64,000 bases of DNA from Acinetobacter baylyi DSM 14961 = CIP 107474 (GTDB lineage: Bacteria; Pseudomonadota; Gammaproteobacteria; Pseudomonadales; Moraxellaceae): positions 272,963 through 336,962 of the forward strand of contig NZ_KB849627.1 in assembly GCF_000368685.1 (NCBI RefSeq), written 5' to 3'. A program made the translations under genes and the position numbers. Within the stretch, counting starts at the first letter, position 1, and every line of letters starts with the position of its first letter. Positions 27,201-37,141 of the stretch are shown here, piece after piece. The notes under the pieces are model-generated. The model was not told the DNA's origin and did not search any database. It was given only the letters and a program-made list of their open reading frames with translations.

Positions 27201-29477
27201 TTAAGCAGGCTCAGCTGTTTGATCCTCAAAGACGGAAAGCTGTAGCCCCACCTCTTTACCATCTTCTTTCTTCACAGAGACAGCCACATTGCCACCATGA
27301 TCTGCAAGCTCACCGAATAAAATCATTTCGGCCAAAGGCTTTTTCAAATGCTCTTGAATCAGACGCTGCATTGGACGTGCCCCCATGAGGCGATCATAAC
27401 CATTGGCAGACAACCAATCACGTGCAGATTGATCGACTTCAAGCACCACCTTTTTATCATCCAATTGTGCTTGTAACTCTGTCAGGAATTTATCAACCAC
27501 TGACTCAATGACAGCATTTGGAAGCGATTTGAATTGAATCACGCCATCCAGACGGTTGCGAAACTCTGGCGAGAATGCGCGTTTCATTGCTTCCTGATTG
27601 TCGTTACTATTGTCTTGCTCGGTAAAACCAATGCTGGTTCTTGAAATGCTTTCAGCACCAATATTGGTTGTCAATACAATAATAACATTCCTAAAATCAG
27701 ACTTACGACCGTTATTATCGGTCAAGGCACCATGATCCATCACCTGCAATAACAAGTTAAATACATCTGGATGCGCCTTTTCAATCTCATCAAGCAATAA
27801 GACACAATGTGGATTCTTATGAATCGCATCCGTCAATAAGCCACCTTGATCATATCCAACATAACCAGGAGGCGCACCAATCAAACGAGATACTGCATGG
27901 CGCTCCATGTATTCAGACATGTCAAAACGTACCAATTCTACGCCCAACAACTTGGCAAGCTGCTTGGTCACCTCTGTTTTACCTACGCCTGTTGGCCCAG
28001 CAAAAACAAAATTACCTACAGGCTTATCTGGAGCTTTCAAACCAGCCCGAGATAACTTGATCGCCGAAGCCAAGGCTGTAATCGCTTCATCCTGACCAAA
28101 TACAACGCGCTTGAGATCACGTTCAAGATATTCAAGCACCGCCTTGTCATCTTTAGATACTGTTTTTGGTGGGATGCGCGCAATTTTAGACACGATATCT
28201 TCAATATTTTCAGTCGTAATCAAACTACCATCTTTTTCAGCTTTCAAACGACGCTGAGCACCTGCTTCATCAATCACATCAATCGCCTTATCGGGCAAGA
28301 AACGATCATTGATAAATTTGGAAGACAATTCCACTGCGGCAACTAGCGCTTTATCGTCATATTCCACATGGTGAAAATCTTCAAATTTGGTTTTGAGTCC
28401 ACGTAAAATTTCGATTGTCTCGGTAATACTTGGCTCATTCACATCGATCTTTTGAAAACGGCGTGACAAAGCATGGTCTTTTTCAAATACCTGACGATAT
28501 TCTTGAAATGTGGTAGAACCAATGCAACGCAACGTACCATTCGCTAGCGCAGGTTTAATCAAGTTCGAAGCATCCATGGTACTGCCCATACTTGAGCCTG
28601 CACCAATAATCATGTGAATCTCATCGATAAATAAGATCGCATTTGGATTTTTCTTCAATGCGTTAAGAAGCTGCTTTAAACGTTTTTCAAAATCACCACG
28701 ATATTTTGTACCTGCAACCAGTGCACCAATATCAAGGCTATAGACTTCTGCATGGGCAAGAGGCTTAGGTGCCTTGCCATTTACAATTAGCCATGCCAAA
28801 CCTTCTGCAATAGAAGTTTTACCAACGCCTGGATCTCCCACGAGCAATGGATTGTTTTTGCGACGACGGCATAGAATTTGCGCTGTGCGCTCAATTTCTT
28901 TTTCACGCCCGATCAAAGGATCAGTTTTACCTTTTAGCGCTTCATTATTCAGATTTAGGGTGAACTGCTCCAAAGGCCCAGCATTCGATGAGGATGAAGA
29001 CTCACCTTCAATGTCTTCAACTTCTTCTTCTGACTGCACATCTTCTTTACGTGTGCCATGGGAAAGATACTGTGTCAGTGTAAGACGATTGATCTGATGG
29101 CGTTTAAGTAGATATACAGCAAACGAGTCACGCTCAGAGTACATTGCAACTAAAACATCTGCACCTTCTACGGTACGATCACCACCGCTTGATTGCACAT
29201 GGAAAATGGCTCTTTGCAAGATACGGTCAAAACTTTCGGTAGGATGCGGCGCTTGTTCGCTATTCTCTCCAAGTTTTGGTGTATGTTGTTCGACGTATTC
29301 TTCTAATTCTTTACGTAATGAAACAATATCAGCACCACACGCTTTAAGCGCATTGACAGCCGAATCATTATCGAGCAAAGCCAGCAACAAATGTTCTACA
29401 GTAAGAAATTCGTGCCTTTTTTGACGAGCCATGCTTACAGCCAAACGTAAGGACACTTCTAATTGACGACTGAGCAT
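27201..29477 (-). CDS. clpA: ATP-dependent Clp protease ATP-binding subunit ClpA
   Basis: ClpA unfolds substrates and feeds them to ClpP; with ClpS it degrades N-end-rule proteins. The 758-residue protein has the N-domain (LEVSLRLAVSMARQKRHEFLTVEHLLLALL), a first AAA+ module with Walker A GDPGVGKTS and the pore loop KYRGDFEKRLK, a second module with GPTGVGKTE, pore loop GAPPGYVGYDQGG, and the ClpP-binding IGF loop in TSIGFTEQD. Length matches E. coli ClpA. clpS lies 9 bases upstream in the same transcript. clpP is not in this window. Confidence 0.97.
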   Translation of the reverse strand: MLSRQLEVSLRLAVSMARQKRHEFLTVEHLLLALLDNDSAVNALKACGADIVSLRKELEEYVEQHTPKLGENSEQAPHPTESFDRILQRAIFHVQSSGGDRTVEGADVLVAMYSERDSFAVYLLKRHQINRLTLTQYLSHGTRKEDVQSEEEVEDIEGESSSSSNAGPLEQFTLNLNNEALKGKTDPLIGREKEIERTAQILCRRRKNNPLLVGDPGVGKTSIAEGLAWLIVNGKAPKPLAHAEVYSLDIGALVAGTKYRGDFEKRLKQLLNALKKNPNAILFIDEIHMIIGAGSSMGSTMDASNLIKPALANGTLRCIGSTTFQEYRQVFEKDHALSRRFQKIDVNEPSITETIEILRGLKTKFEDFHHVEYDDKALVAAVELSSKFINDRFLPDKAIDVIDEAGAQRRLKAEKDGSLITTENIEDIVSKIARIPPKTVSKDDKAVLEYLERDLKRVVFGQDEAITALASAIKLSRAGLKAPDKPVGNFVFAGPTGVGKTEVTKQLAKLLGVELVRFDMSEYMERHAVSRLIGAPPGYVGYDQGGLLTDAIHKNPHCVLLLDEIEKAHPDVFNLLLQVMDHGALTDNNGRKSDFRNVIIVLTTNIGAESISRTSIGFTEQDNSNDNQEAMKRAFSPEFRNRLDGVIQFKSLPNAVIESVVDKFLTELQAQLDDKKVVLEVDQSARDWLSANGYDRLMGARPMQRLIQEHLKKPLAEMILFGELADHGGNVAVSVKKEDGKEVGLQLSVFEDQTAEPA

Positions 29478-29486
29478 ACGACCCCC

Positions 29487-29900
29487 TTAATCTTTGGGCT
29501 CAATCTGACAAAGTAATGGATGACCTTGAGACCGAGCATAGTTGTTTACTTGGTTCGCTTTTGTTTCCGCAATGTCTCGTGGATAGACGCCAGCTACACC
29601 TTTTCCCTCATAATGTACTGTTAGCATTACTTGAGTAGCTTGGTCAAGATTTAATGCAAAGTATTGTTGTAAAATTTCAATTACAAAGTCCATTGGGGTG
29701 TAATCGTCATTCAGTAATACTACTGCATAAAGTGGAGGACGCTTTAATTCTGGAGGGGCTGTTTGAACCGCAATATCGCCCTCTGGCTCATCAGATTGCG
29801 AATCACCCAAGCGTGGATTGATATGCCAATCAACATACCCTGTCTGATAAAAGGATGCTTTGACTTCACTTAAACTAATTTGACGCTTGTATGTTCGCAT
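29487..29900 (-). CDS. clpS: ATP-dependent Clp protease adaptor ClpS
   Basis: ClpS recognises N-terminal Leu, Phe, Tyr and Trp and hands such proteins to ClpA. The conserved core is in the C-terminal 85 residues: [24 protein letters not shown] (the degron pocket with NDD and M), [24 protein letters not shown] with the pocket His, and [17 protein letters not shown]. The N-terminal tail (about 50 residues) is longer than in E. coli (about 25) and acidic. It may start at a more internal site, but the ATG at 29900 is the only one before the core. It precedes clpA by 9 bases. Confidence 0.95.
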   Translation of the reverse strand: MRTYKRQISLSEVKASFYQTGYVDWHINPRLGDSQSDEPEGDIAVQTAPPELKRPPLYAVVLLNDDYTPMDFVIEILQQYFALNLDQATQVMLTVHYEGKGVAGVYPRDIAETKANQVNNYARSQGHPLLCQIEPKD

Positions 29901-29918
29901 AGACTCTTATGTTCACGA

Positions 29919-30671
29919 TTAATTTGCATTTGATTCAGCTTGTGGAATTTCTCCTACAAACGCAGAAGATGTTTCCACAGGCTTACCCCTTTGCCAGCTA
30001 AAGCGCTTGACCACAGGTGTACCATTTTGAGTTAAACGCACCTCTATAAACTGTGGTGTAAATCCTTTTGGCATGGTCCAGCGTCCTGTTAAACGCTCAT
30101 AATCATAGAAATTAAAGCTTTTATCTGTCATCGGGATGACGAGAACTTCAGTTCCTTGAATCAGACGCAATTCAACTGAGCCGATTGCACGTTGCTTGCC
30201 TGGACTGACCTGAACCAGATCAAGCTGATATTCATAGGCATTTTCAGGCAATGGTTTGACTGCAATATTCTGGATGGTAAGGGCCATACCACCTCTTAAG
30301 CGCAGTACTTCACGATAAAATGCACTCATATTCATCATCTGGGCATTGTCGTTTTTGGCTTGCGTCAGCGCCTGATACAAATTATTGGCATTATCAACAG
30401 CAACATCTCGCTCTTGAACCGCCGCATTTAGGCTTTTATTGACAGAATCTAATGATGTTTTTTGTTTCTGCACAACTTCAACCAACTGGGCAGCATCGGC
30501 ATCATACCCCACCACAGTCAAACCTTGACGATTACCTACCGTATAACCGACGGTAAAACTTCCCGCAATTAATACAACCGAAGCAATCACCAAAGGCAAA
30601 TTAGTCTTCAAAAAAGGCTTCTTCGGCGAAGATTGATCTGGCAATGTTGCCATGTGTTCATTGTCTTGCAT
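29919..30671 (-). CDS. Inner-membrane anchored protein, DUF6776-like
   Basis: The 250-residue protein has a cytosolic N-terminus of about 20 residues, one membrane span at about 25-48 (LPLVIASVVLIAGSFTVGYTVG), a coiled-coil of about 50 residues (VVQKQKTSLDSVNKSLNAAV) and a C-terminal beta-rich periplasmic domain with SAFYREVLRLRGGMALTIQNI and KQRAIGSVELRLIQG. I recall this arrangement as DUF6776 but could not check. Function unknown. It lies between argC (77 bases upstream) and clpS (18 bases downstream), all on the minus strand. The ribosome site GAGACG stands just after a possible switchable hairpin described separately. Confidence 0.7.
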   Translation of the reverse strand: MQDNEHMATLPDQSSPKKPFLKTNLPLVIASVVLIAGSFTVGYTVGNRQGLTVVGYDADAAQLVEVVQKQKTSLDSVNKSLNAAVQERDVAVDNANNLYQALTQAKNDNAQMMNMSAFYREVLRLRGGMALTIQNIAVKPLPENAYEYQLDLVQVSPGKQRAIGSVELRLIQGTEVLVIPMTDKSFNFYDYERLTGRWTMPKGFTPQFIEVRLTQNGTPVVKRFSWQRGKPVETSSAFVGEIPQAESNAN

Positions 30672-30679
30672 CGTCGTCT

Positions 30680-30730
30680 CGATTTAAAGATAGAACTCAA
30701 CACACATTTAAATCGAAATTGAAATGTGTG
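30680..30730 (-). promoter_or_regulatory. Overlapping alternative stems between argC and the DUF6776-like gene
   Basis: Read 5' to 3' on the minus strand, CACACATTT (30730-30722) can pair with AAATGTGTG (30709-30701), while CGATTTAAA (30715-30707) can pair with TTTAAATCG (30688-30680). The two 9-bp stems share bases 30707-30709 and cannot form fully together. The second ends directly before the ribosome site of the downstream gene. No T-tract is present. Confidence 0.4.
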
Positions 30731-30748
30731 TGAAGTCTTAAAACGTCA

Positions 30749-31798
30749 TTATGGTAATAAACCAATTCCCGTTAATCCTGTATCTTCATCAAGATTAAAC
30801 ATGAGATTCATATTTTGTACGGCCTGACCTGCTGCACCTTTCACCAGATTATCTTGCACAGACAAGATAACTAATTTATTTGGTTGTGGTTTATACAGCG
30901 CAATACGTAACTCGTTAGCGCCACGAACACTGCGTGTTTCTGGCGAGCTATTTGCAGGCATAACATCTACAAATTTTTCATTGGCGTAATATATCTCATA
31001 TAAAGATTGAAGATCACTATTTGCACCTTCTTCAGTCAAATCGATATAAATTGTACTGAGCATGCCGCGAATCATAGGCACCAAATGAGGCACAAAAATA
31101 ATTTGATCAAAGACACCTTTTTGTCCAGAAATATGTTCAAGCGCTTCTACAATTTCAGGGTGATGACGATGACCAGCCACACCATAAGCTTTAAAGTTAT
31201 CGGCATTTTCTGAGTAAATCATACCCAGACTTGCTTTGCGCCCCGCACCAGAAACTCCAGACTTAGCATCAATAATAATATTTTCAGGTTTGATTAAAGC
31301 CACATCTGCTTGTAGTAAAGGTGCTAAACCTAATTGGACAGTTGTTGGGTAACAGCCTGGGTTGCCAACAACTTTGGCTGTCTTGATTTTTTCACGATTA
31401 AGTTCAGACAACCCATATACTGAATCTTTAAGTATCTCTGGACACTCATGCTCCAGTCCATACCATTTTTCAAACTGCTCTAAGTTTTGAAGACGAAAAT
31501 CGGCCGCCAGATCAATCACTTTCACTCCGGCAGCGACTAATCCTTTTGCATATTTCATCGCAACACCATGCGGTGTCGCAAAAAATACAACATCACATTG
31601 CTTTAATACATCTTCATTAAGATCTGAAAACTCAAGGTCAGTATGCCCTCTTAAACTCGGGAACATATCTGCAACGCGCTTTCCTGCTTCAGTACGAGAA
31701 GTTAATACACGAACCGTAACTTGCGGATGTCGAAGCAATAAGCGCAATAACTCAACGCCTGTATAACCAGTTCCACCAACAATTCCGACAGAAATCAC
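30749..31798 (-). CDS. argC: N-acetyl-gamma-glutamyl-phosphate reductase
   Basis: ArgC reduces N-acetylglutamyl phosphate to the semialdehyde with NADPH in arginine synthesis. The 349-residue product begins at a GTG at 31798 ([15 protein letters not shown]); GAGGT lies 8 bases upstream and the frame further up opens only at a TTG. Motifs: the dinucleotide loop [23 protein letters not shown], the catalytic Cys in [10 protein letters not shown], and AGHRHHPEI. Type 1 ArgC length is normal. It is first in a likely minus-strand unit with the DUF6776-like gene, clpS, clpA and ynfA, though internal promoters are probable. Confidence 0.95.
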   Translation of the reverse strand: MISVGIVGGTGYTGVELLRLLLRHPQVTVRVLTSRTEAGKRVADMFPSLRGHTDLEFSDLNEDVLKQCDVVFFATPHGVAMKYAKGLVAAGVKVIDLAADFRLQNLEQFEKWYGLEHECPEILKDSVYGLSELNREKIKTAKVVGNPGCYPTTVQLGLAPLLQADVALIKPENIIIDAKSGVSGAGRKASLGMIYSENADNFKAYGVAGHRHHPEIVEALEHISGQKGVFDQIIFVPHLVPMIRGMLSTIYIDLTEEGANSDLQSLYEIYYANEKFVDVMPANSSPETRSVRGANELRIALYKPQPNKLVILSVQDNLVKGAAGQAVQNMNLMFNLDEDTGLTGIGLLP

Positions 31799-31959
31799 GT
31801 GTCTTACCTCAAAGTTCAACAGAATGGCGCCTAGTATGACAGGATGTACTAATTTTCAAAACTATTTCTCTCGGCTTAAAAGTATTTTTTTATATATTCT
31901 TGTATATAGGCTTACCAGAAAAACATGCTTTTTCATTACCCTACACCTGATTTTCACTC

Positions 31960-32634
31960 TTAGATATACCACCATCGCGGCAATTGAAAAGATTTCAGCG
32001 TCTTTCTATGCATCAGATAATCTGGATCATGTTTTTGTACTTCATTCCAGAACTCAGCACTGTGATTAAAGTGACGAGTATGCGCCAACTCATGAATGCA
32101 TACGTACCTTACAATATTTAAAGGCATCAACACTAAACCCGCATGCAACATAATATCATGCTGACTGGTACAGCTTCCCCAACGGGTTTTAGGCCTTCGA
32201 ATTGCGCATGCCCGATAAGGTAAAGCAATCTCTTGACTCACTTCATGCAAATAGTATGGTAAAAACTTTTTCGCATAGGAAAATACTGCTTCTTTTAACG
32301 CAGCACTTCCCAAATTTTCATTTAAAATTAATTGCTGCTGTAAATGATTAAATACATAATTTTTTTGTTGTTGACGTATGGACACCAAATATTTTTTCTG
32401 ATTAAAAAAAATCAAATCATTAATCTGCTGTTCTTCATGACTCGACTGCATCGCAGATTGCTGTTGCCAAGTTTTTTCAAGCCAGTCTTGTGACTGAGCT
32501 AAAAATGTCTGAATTTGTTTTGATGTACAAAATGTAGGTACAGTTAATCTAATAGCATGAGGTTCAACACGTAAACGCAAGCATTTTGCATTTACGTGTC
32601 TAACAATTTTGATTTCAGGTAATTCTGAGATCAT
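31960..32634 (-). CDS. YgjP-type M48-like metallopeptidase (DUF45)
   Basis: The 224-residue protein belongs to the YgjP/DUF45 family of zinc-dependent peptidase-like proteins. The zinc site is CIHELAHTRHFNHSAEFW, where HELAH gives two ligands and the downstream H-F-N-H the third, and it is preceded by the family hallmark RRPKTRWGSCTSQ. The N-terminal half has the usual KCLRLRVEPHAIRLTVP beta strands. Activity is unproven for most members. The ATG overlaps the rpiA stop by one base (TAATG), so it is translationally coupled to rpiA, with which it has no obvious metabolic link. No terminator is evident behind it. Confidence 0.85.
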   Translation of the reverse strand: MISELPEIKIVRHVNAKCLRLRVEPHAIRLTVPTFCTSKQIQTFLAQSQDWLEKTWQQQSAMQSSHEEQQINDLIFFNQKKYLVSIRQQQKNYVFNHLQQQLILNENLGSAALKEAVFSYAKKFLPYYLHEVSQEIALPYRACAIRRPKTRWGSCTSQHDIMLHAGLVLMPLNIVRYVCIHELAHTRHFNHSAEFWNEVQKHDPDYLMHRKTLKSFQLPRWWYI

Positions 32635-33305
32635 TAAACTGCTGTACGCTCTTCAATACCATTATTGGTCGCAACAATGGCAATGGATGCTGCGTTTAAT
32701 GCAAAAATACCATTGGTCACTACACCAGGAATATCATTAATGGTTTTTTCAAGCTCAAGTGCGTTTAAAATATTCAGGTTATAAACGTCTAAAATTACGT
32801 TTCCGTTGTCTGTAACCACGCCTTCGCGATATACGGGATCTCCACCTAAACTCACAAGTTTGCGTGCAACAGCAGAACGCGCCATTGGAATCACTTCAAC
32901 TGGCAATGGAAAATCGCGACCTAACTGCTCTACCCATTTTGAATCATCAACAATACACACAAATTTCTTTGCAATCGATGCCACAATTTTTTCACGTGTG
33001 AGTGCCGCCCCCCCCCCTTTAATCATATGCATATGACGGTCAATTTCATCTGCACCATCGACATAAGCATCCAATCCACCCACATGGTTCATATCAACCA
33101 CTTCGATACCCAATTCTTTTAGGCGTTTAGCTGTTGCTTCCGAGCTAGCAACCGCCGCTTCAAGCTGTAATTCAGGTAAAAGTTCAATCAGAAAATTGAC
33201 GGTACTTCCTGTTCCTACCCCCAAAATCCCCCCTTTTGGTAAGTGTTTTAAAGCAGCTTTTGCCGCTGCTTGTTTTTTCTCATCTTGGGTAGCATATAGA
33301 CTCAT
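32634..33305 (-). CDS. rpiA: Ribose-5-phosphate isomerase A
   Basis: RpiA interconverts ribose 5-phosphate and ribulose 5-phosphate in the pentose phosphate pathway. The 223-residue enzyme (E. coli 219) has the phosphate loop [15 protein letters not shown], the catalytic region [10 protein letters not shown], the base-bearing [17 protein letters not shown] and the [11 protein letters not shown] strand. The start is taken at the ATG at 33305 ([12 protein letters not shown]); the frame extends four codons further to a TTG. It is divergent from ilvA across about 105 bases and coupled to the YgjP-like gene. Confidence 0.95.
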
Positions 33306-33410
33306 GACATCACTCAACTTTTTTTCACATTTTGCGCAATTTTAAAACGCAAAGGTGCAGGGGTTTGTTACAATAAGTGGCTATTTTAAACTGTTACATG
33401 GAAAATTAAC

Positions 33411-34949
33411 ATGCTGTCTCGTTTGGTTCGACAAATTTTACAAGCAACGGTATATGACGTTGCAATCGAAACTCCACTCGAAGCAGCGCCACGAATTAGT
33501 GAAAAACTAAACAACAATATTCGCTTTAAACGCGAAGACCTTCAACCCGTTTTCTCTTTCAAACTACGCGGTGCTTATAACCGTATTAGTCAATTACCGA
33601 AATCTCAGTTGGAACGTGGCGTTATTACTGCTTCAGCAGGTAACCATGCTCAAGGTGTGGCTTTATCTGGTCAAAAGCTGGGGATTCGCGCCATTATCGT
33701 GATGCCAAAAACAACGCCAGATATTAAGGTACAAGCAGTTAAACGTTTGGGTGGCGAAGTGGTTTTGCATGGTGATTCTTTTGATGTTGCCAATAAATAC
33801 GCGATTCAGCGTGCGCAAGATGAAGGTATGACTTTTATTCCGCCATATGATGATGAATTGGTGATGGCAGGTCAGGGCACGATTGCCAATGAAATTCTGC
33901 GTCAGTGGCGTGATGTTGAATATGTATTTGTTGCCGTAGGTGGTGGTGGACTCATTGCAGGCGTTGCAGCGTATTTGGGTGATGTTGCTCCTCACGTAAA
34001 AATCATTCCAGTCGAATATGATGAATCTGCTTGCCTGAAAGCCGCATTCGAACACAATGAACGTGTTATTTTGCCACAAGTCGGTTTATTTGCAGATGGT
34101 ACTGCGGTTGCACAAATTGGTGAAAAACCCTTTGAAGTAATTCAGCTTCAAAAATCAGATAACTCTGGTCCAATTGTTGAACGCGATGTGATCTTGGTCA
34201 ATACCGATGAAATTTGTGCTGCCATCAAAGACACTTTTGATGAATGCCGTAGCATTGTAGAACCATCTGGTGCAATGGCGCTGGCAGGTATCAAAAAATA
34301 TATCGAACAACATCAAATTACAGATAAAAATATCGTTTCGATTGTTTGCGGTGCAAACATGAATTTTGACCGATTGCGTTATATTGCTGAACGTACAGAA
34401 CTTGGCGAACGTAAAGAGGCCATTTTTGCTGTCACCATTCCTGAACAAAAAGGCGCCTTTTTAAATTTCTGCCGTGCATTACATGGACGCAATATTACAG
34501 AATTTAACTATCGTGCAAGCGATAGCGATGATGCTCAAGTTTTCGTCGGAATCAGTTTAAAATCTGGCGAAAAAGAACGTCATGACATTCACGAGTTACT
34601 TAAAAGCCAATATAATGTTGATGATTTATCCGATGACGAAGTTGCTAAGCTGCATATTCGCTATCTTATCGGTGGTCATGCCAATATCGAAAATGAACGC
34701 TTGTTTCGTGTTGAATTTCCAGAGCGACCCGGTGCACTTCTAACCTTCCTTGAACGCCTTGGACCTAGTCATAATATTAGCCTGTTCCATTATCGTAATC
34801 ACGGTGCTGCCGAAGGACGTGTATTGGTAGGTTTACAGGCTACCGATACGCAAGAAAACCCAGATGTACTAATTGAAACATTGGAAAATATTACTTATCC
34901 ATATGAAGAAATTACACACAATGTGGGTTATAAACGCTTTTTGCAGTAA
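33411..34949 (+). CDS. ilvA: Threonine ammonia-lyase, biosynthetic
   Basis: IlvA deaminates threonine to 2-oxobutanoate, the first step to isoleucine, using pyridoxal phosphate. The 512-residue protein has the PLP Lys in PVFSFKLRGAYNRI, the substrate loop TASAGNHAQGVALS, the glycine-rich phosphate loop VAVGGGGLIAGVAAYL and, after about residue 325, two ACT-like regulatory domains (AIFAVTIPEQKGAFLNFCRAL and LFRVEFPERPGALLTFLERLG) for isoleucine inhibition. Length equals the long biosynthetic type. A terminator follows. Confidence 0.96.
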   Translation: MLSRLVRQILQATVYDVAIETPLEAAPRISEKLNNNIRFKREDLQPVFSFKLRGAYNRISQLPKSQLERGVITASAGNHAQGVALSGQKLGIRAIIVMPKTTPDIKVQAVKRLGGEVVLHGDSFDVANKYAIQRAQDEGMTFIPPYDDELVMAGQGTIANEILRQWRDVEYVFVAVGGGGLIAGVAAYLGDVAPHVKIIPVEYDESACLKAAFEHNERVILPQVGLFADGTAVAQIGEKPFEVIQLQKSDNSGPIVERDVILVNTDEICAAIKDTFDECRSIVEPSGAMALAGIKKYIEQHQITDKNIVSIVCGANMNFDRLRYIAERTELGERKEAIFAVTIPEQKGAFLNFCRALHGRNITEFNYRASDSDDAQVFVGISLKSGEKERHDIHELLKSQYNVDDLSDDEVAKLHIRYLIGGHANIENERLFRVEFPERPGALLTFLERLGPSHNISLFHYRNHGAAEGRVLVGLQATDTQENPDVLIETLENITYPYEEITHNVGYKRFLQ

Positions 34950-34967
34950 AAATCGATTGTTCTCACC

Positions 34968-34999
34968 AACCGACATTCTTGCGAACTGTCGGTTTTTTT
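34968..34999 (+). terminator. Terminator of ilvA
   Basis: AACCGACA (34968-34975), 11-base loop, TGTCGGTT (34987-34994) and a T run. Strong intrinsic terminator. Confidence 0.85.
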
Positions 35000-35100
35000 A
35001 TATCTTTTTAACATTTCTTTGCGCTAGGCATAGACAGAAAATACTACACTCACTTTAATCAAAACATCTCTAAAACAATATCATTTACTTAGGCTAATTT

Positions 35101-35772
35101 ATGGCGCAATTTGCAGTTATTGGATTAGGCAGCTTTGGAGCCACTGTTGCGACCGAACTGACTAAATTAAATCATGATGTGATTGGAATTGATTCTGTTA
35201 AACGCAATGTCGAAGACTTAAGTGACCAACTTACCCATGCTGTCATAGCTGATGCTAGTGATGAGCATGTACTCGAAGAATTGAATATCCAGAATTGTGA
35301 AACGGTAGTGGTCGCTATTGGTGAAGACATCGAGGCCAGCATCTTATGTGTACTTCATTTAAAAAATATGGGAGTTCCACAGATTTGGGTAAAAGCCAAA
35401 ACAAAAGCACATCACATGATTCTTTCGCATTTACATGTTGATAAAATCATTCATCCTGAAGAAGATATGGGGGTTCGAATCGCTCAGGCTTTAAACTATC
35501 CGATGGTGAGTCGTTATATGGCCCTAGATAATGACCATTTCATTGTTAAAGTAGAAATTCCAAAGCATTTAAATGGTGTACATCTACTTGGTTTAATTAA
35601 CGAAATGAGTGACGTAAAAACCATATTACTTAAACGTGGCAAAGACATCATTTATGAACCAGATCCTACTTGTCCTGTTCAGTCAAAAGATATTCTGATT
35701 CTTGAAGGCCACATTGATCAGTTAAAGAAACTATCTCGGCGTTTTTTACCTCATGAAAAAACAAAAAATTAA
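35101..35772 (+). CDS. TrkA/KtrA-type potassium uptake regulatory subunit
   Basis: The 223-residue cytosolic protein has one RCK-N Rossmann domain, opening FAVIGLGSFGATVATELTKL (GxGxFG) with the acidic ribose-binding residue in VIGIDSVKRNVEDL, and one RCK-C domain from about residue 135 (VEIPKHLNGVHLLGLINEM). A single RCK pair is the KtrA type, rather than the double TrkA of E. coli. Such rings gate a KtrB/TrkH-type channel in response to nucleotides. The next gene, which overlaps by 20 bases, is that channel, so the two form a complete uptake system. Confidence 0.9.
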   Translation: MAQFAVIGLGSFGATVATELTKLNHDVIGIDSVKRNVEDLSDQLTHAVIADASDEHVLEELNIQNCETVVVAIGEDIEASILCVLHLKNMGVPQIWVKAKTKAHHMILSHLHVDKIIHPEEDMGVRIAQALNYPMVSRYMALDNDHFIVKVEIPKHLNGVHLLGLINEMSDVKTILLKRGKDIIYEPDPTCPVQSKDILILEGHIDQLKKLSRRFLPHEKTKN

Positions 35773-37090
35773 TCAAAAAACATTTAATTTAAGCCCACCG
35801 TCAATGCTGGCGCTGGGTTTTTTAAGCTTCATTGTCGCAGGTACGTTACTGCTCAAACTTCCTATTTCGAATAATGGTCACTTAAGCTGGATGGATGCCT
35901 TTTTTACCGCGACATCCGCGGTGACCATTACAGGACTTTCTGTCATAAATATTGGACAATCCCTTACCCATGTCGGTCAAATCATTTTATTGTTTTTGAT
36001 TCAATGTGGGGGGCTAGGTTTTATGACCTTTGCCATACTGGCTGCGCTTAGTTTAGCTCCCCAACTTGGCTTAAAACAGCAGCTCATGGCTCAAGATTCT
36101 ATGGGTCAAACCAGTCTATCTAAAGTCACTTTTATTGCACAGGCCGTATTCATTTATACCCTAATCTTTGAATTAATGGGGACTTGTATCTTAACGTTTG
36201 CATGGATGAATCAATTCGGATTTTTTCATGCATTGTATTATGCTTTTTTTTATAGTATTTCAGCTTTCAATAATGCAGGATTTTCATTATTTCCAAATAA
36301 TCTAATGAATTTTCAGACGCACTATATTGCCTGTTTAACCATCAGCTTTCTCTATATCTTAGGCGGTCTTGGCTTTCTGGTGATCATGGATATTAAAGAG
36401 CGTAAACGCTGGAAAAAACTCAGTCCTAATAGCAAAATTGTGATCATTAGTATCGCTATTTTGAACACCTCTGCTTTTCTTATTATCTGGTTATTAGAAG
36501 TCAATAATCCCCTCACCTTATACTCGATGAGCTTTAGCGAGCAAGCACTCAATGCATGGTTTCAAGCGACTGTTCCAAGGTCATCTGGATTCAATACCAT
36601 TGATATTGCATCTATGAACAATAGTTCCACCCTTTTGACCATGTTTCTTATGTTTATTGGCGGAGGTTCACTCAGTACCGCTGGCGGGATAAAAGTAGGA
36701 ACCTTTGTAATTCTAGTATTTAGTGTGATTGCTTTTTTAAAGCGTCATGATGAAGTTCGGATCTTCAATCACTCTATCTCCTATGAAAATACATTTAAAG
36801 CCTTAGCCGTTGTCGTGATTACCCTGATTTTGATCTTTATCGGCTTTTTTAGCATTCTGATTCTTGAGCCACACAAAAATTTTCTGGATCTGTTTTTTGA
36901 AATAGTATCGGCGGCATGTACTGTCGGATTATCAAGAGGTATTACCCCTCAGTTAAATAATAGTAGTCTTTTTGTGCTGTCATTATTGATGTATGCGGGA
37001 CGACTTGGGCCTTTAACGCTGGCTTATCTGATTGCAACACCAAAGAAAAGCCGACTTAAACATCCGTCGGCTGATATTCAAATTGGTTAA
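35753..37090 (+). CDS. TrkH/KtrB-type potassium transporter subunit
   Basis: The 445-residue polytopic membrane protein has the fourfold M1-P-M2 plan of the SKT family. The four selectivity loops are visible: FTATSAVTITGLSV, the second near ISAFNNAGFSLFP, FQATVPRSSGFNTID, and SAACTVGLSRGITP, each with the conserved Gly that binds K+. Length fits KtrB better than the longer TrkH. The ATG at 35753 is inside the end of the regulatory gene, implying coupling. Whether transport is Na+- or H+-linked cannot be told. A perfect hairpin follows at 37094-37118. Confidence 0.92.
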   Translation: MKKQKINQKTFNLSPPSMLALGFLSFIVAGTLLLKLPISNNGHLSWMDAFFTATSAVTITGLSVINIGQSLTHVGQIILLFLIQCGGLGFMTFAILAALSLAPQLGLKQQLMAQDSMGQTSLSKVTFIAQAVFIYTLIFELMGTCILTFAWMNQFGFFHALYYAFFYSISAFNNAGFSLFPNNLMNFQTHYIACLTISFLYILGGLGFLVIMDIKERKRWKKLSPNSKIVIISIAILNTSAFLIIWLLEVNNPLTLYSMSFSEQALNAWFQATVPRSSGFNTIDIASMNNSSTLLTMFLMFIGGGSLSTAGGIKVGTFVILVFSVIAFLKRHDEVRIFNHSISYENTFKALAVVVITLILIFIGFFSILILEPHKNFLDLFFEIVSAACTVGLSRGITPQLNNSSLFVLSLLMYAGRLGPLTLAYLIATPKKSRLKHPSADIQIG

Positions 37091-37093
37091 TGG

Positions 37094-37118
37094 TTGAGGA
37101 GTGTTCTACACTCCTCAA
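37094..37118. other. Perfect hairpin between ktrB-like and pldA genes
   Basis: TTGAGGAGTGT (37094-37104), loop TCT, ACACTCCTCAA (37108-37118): an 11-bp perfect stem without a T-tract on either strand. It lies between convergent genes and probably acts as a 3' end for one or both transcripts. Confidence 0.55.
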
Positions 37119-37141
37119 AGATATCCATCTGACCGTTCAGA

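Noticed and set aside
35101..35772. Truncated TrkA
   Set aside because: A single RCK-N/RCK-C pair is the normal KtrA form and it stands with a KtrB-type channel gene; nothing suggests loss of a second half.
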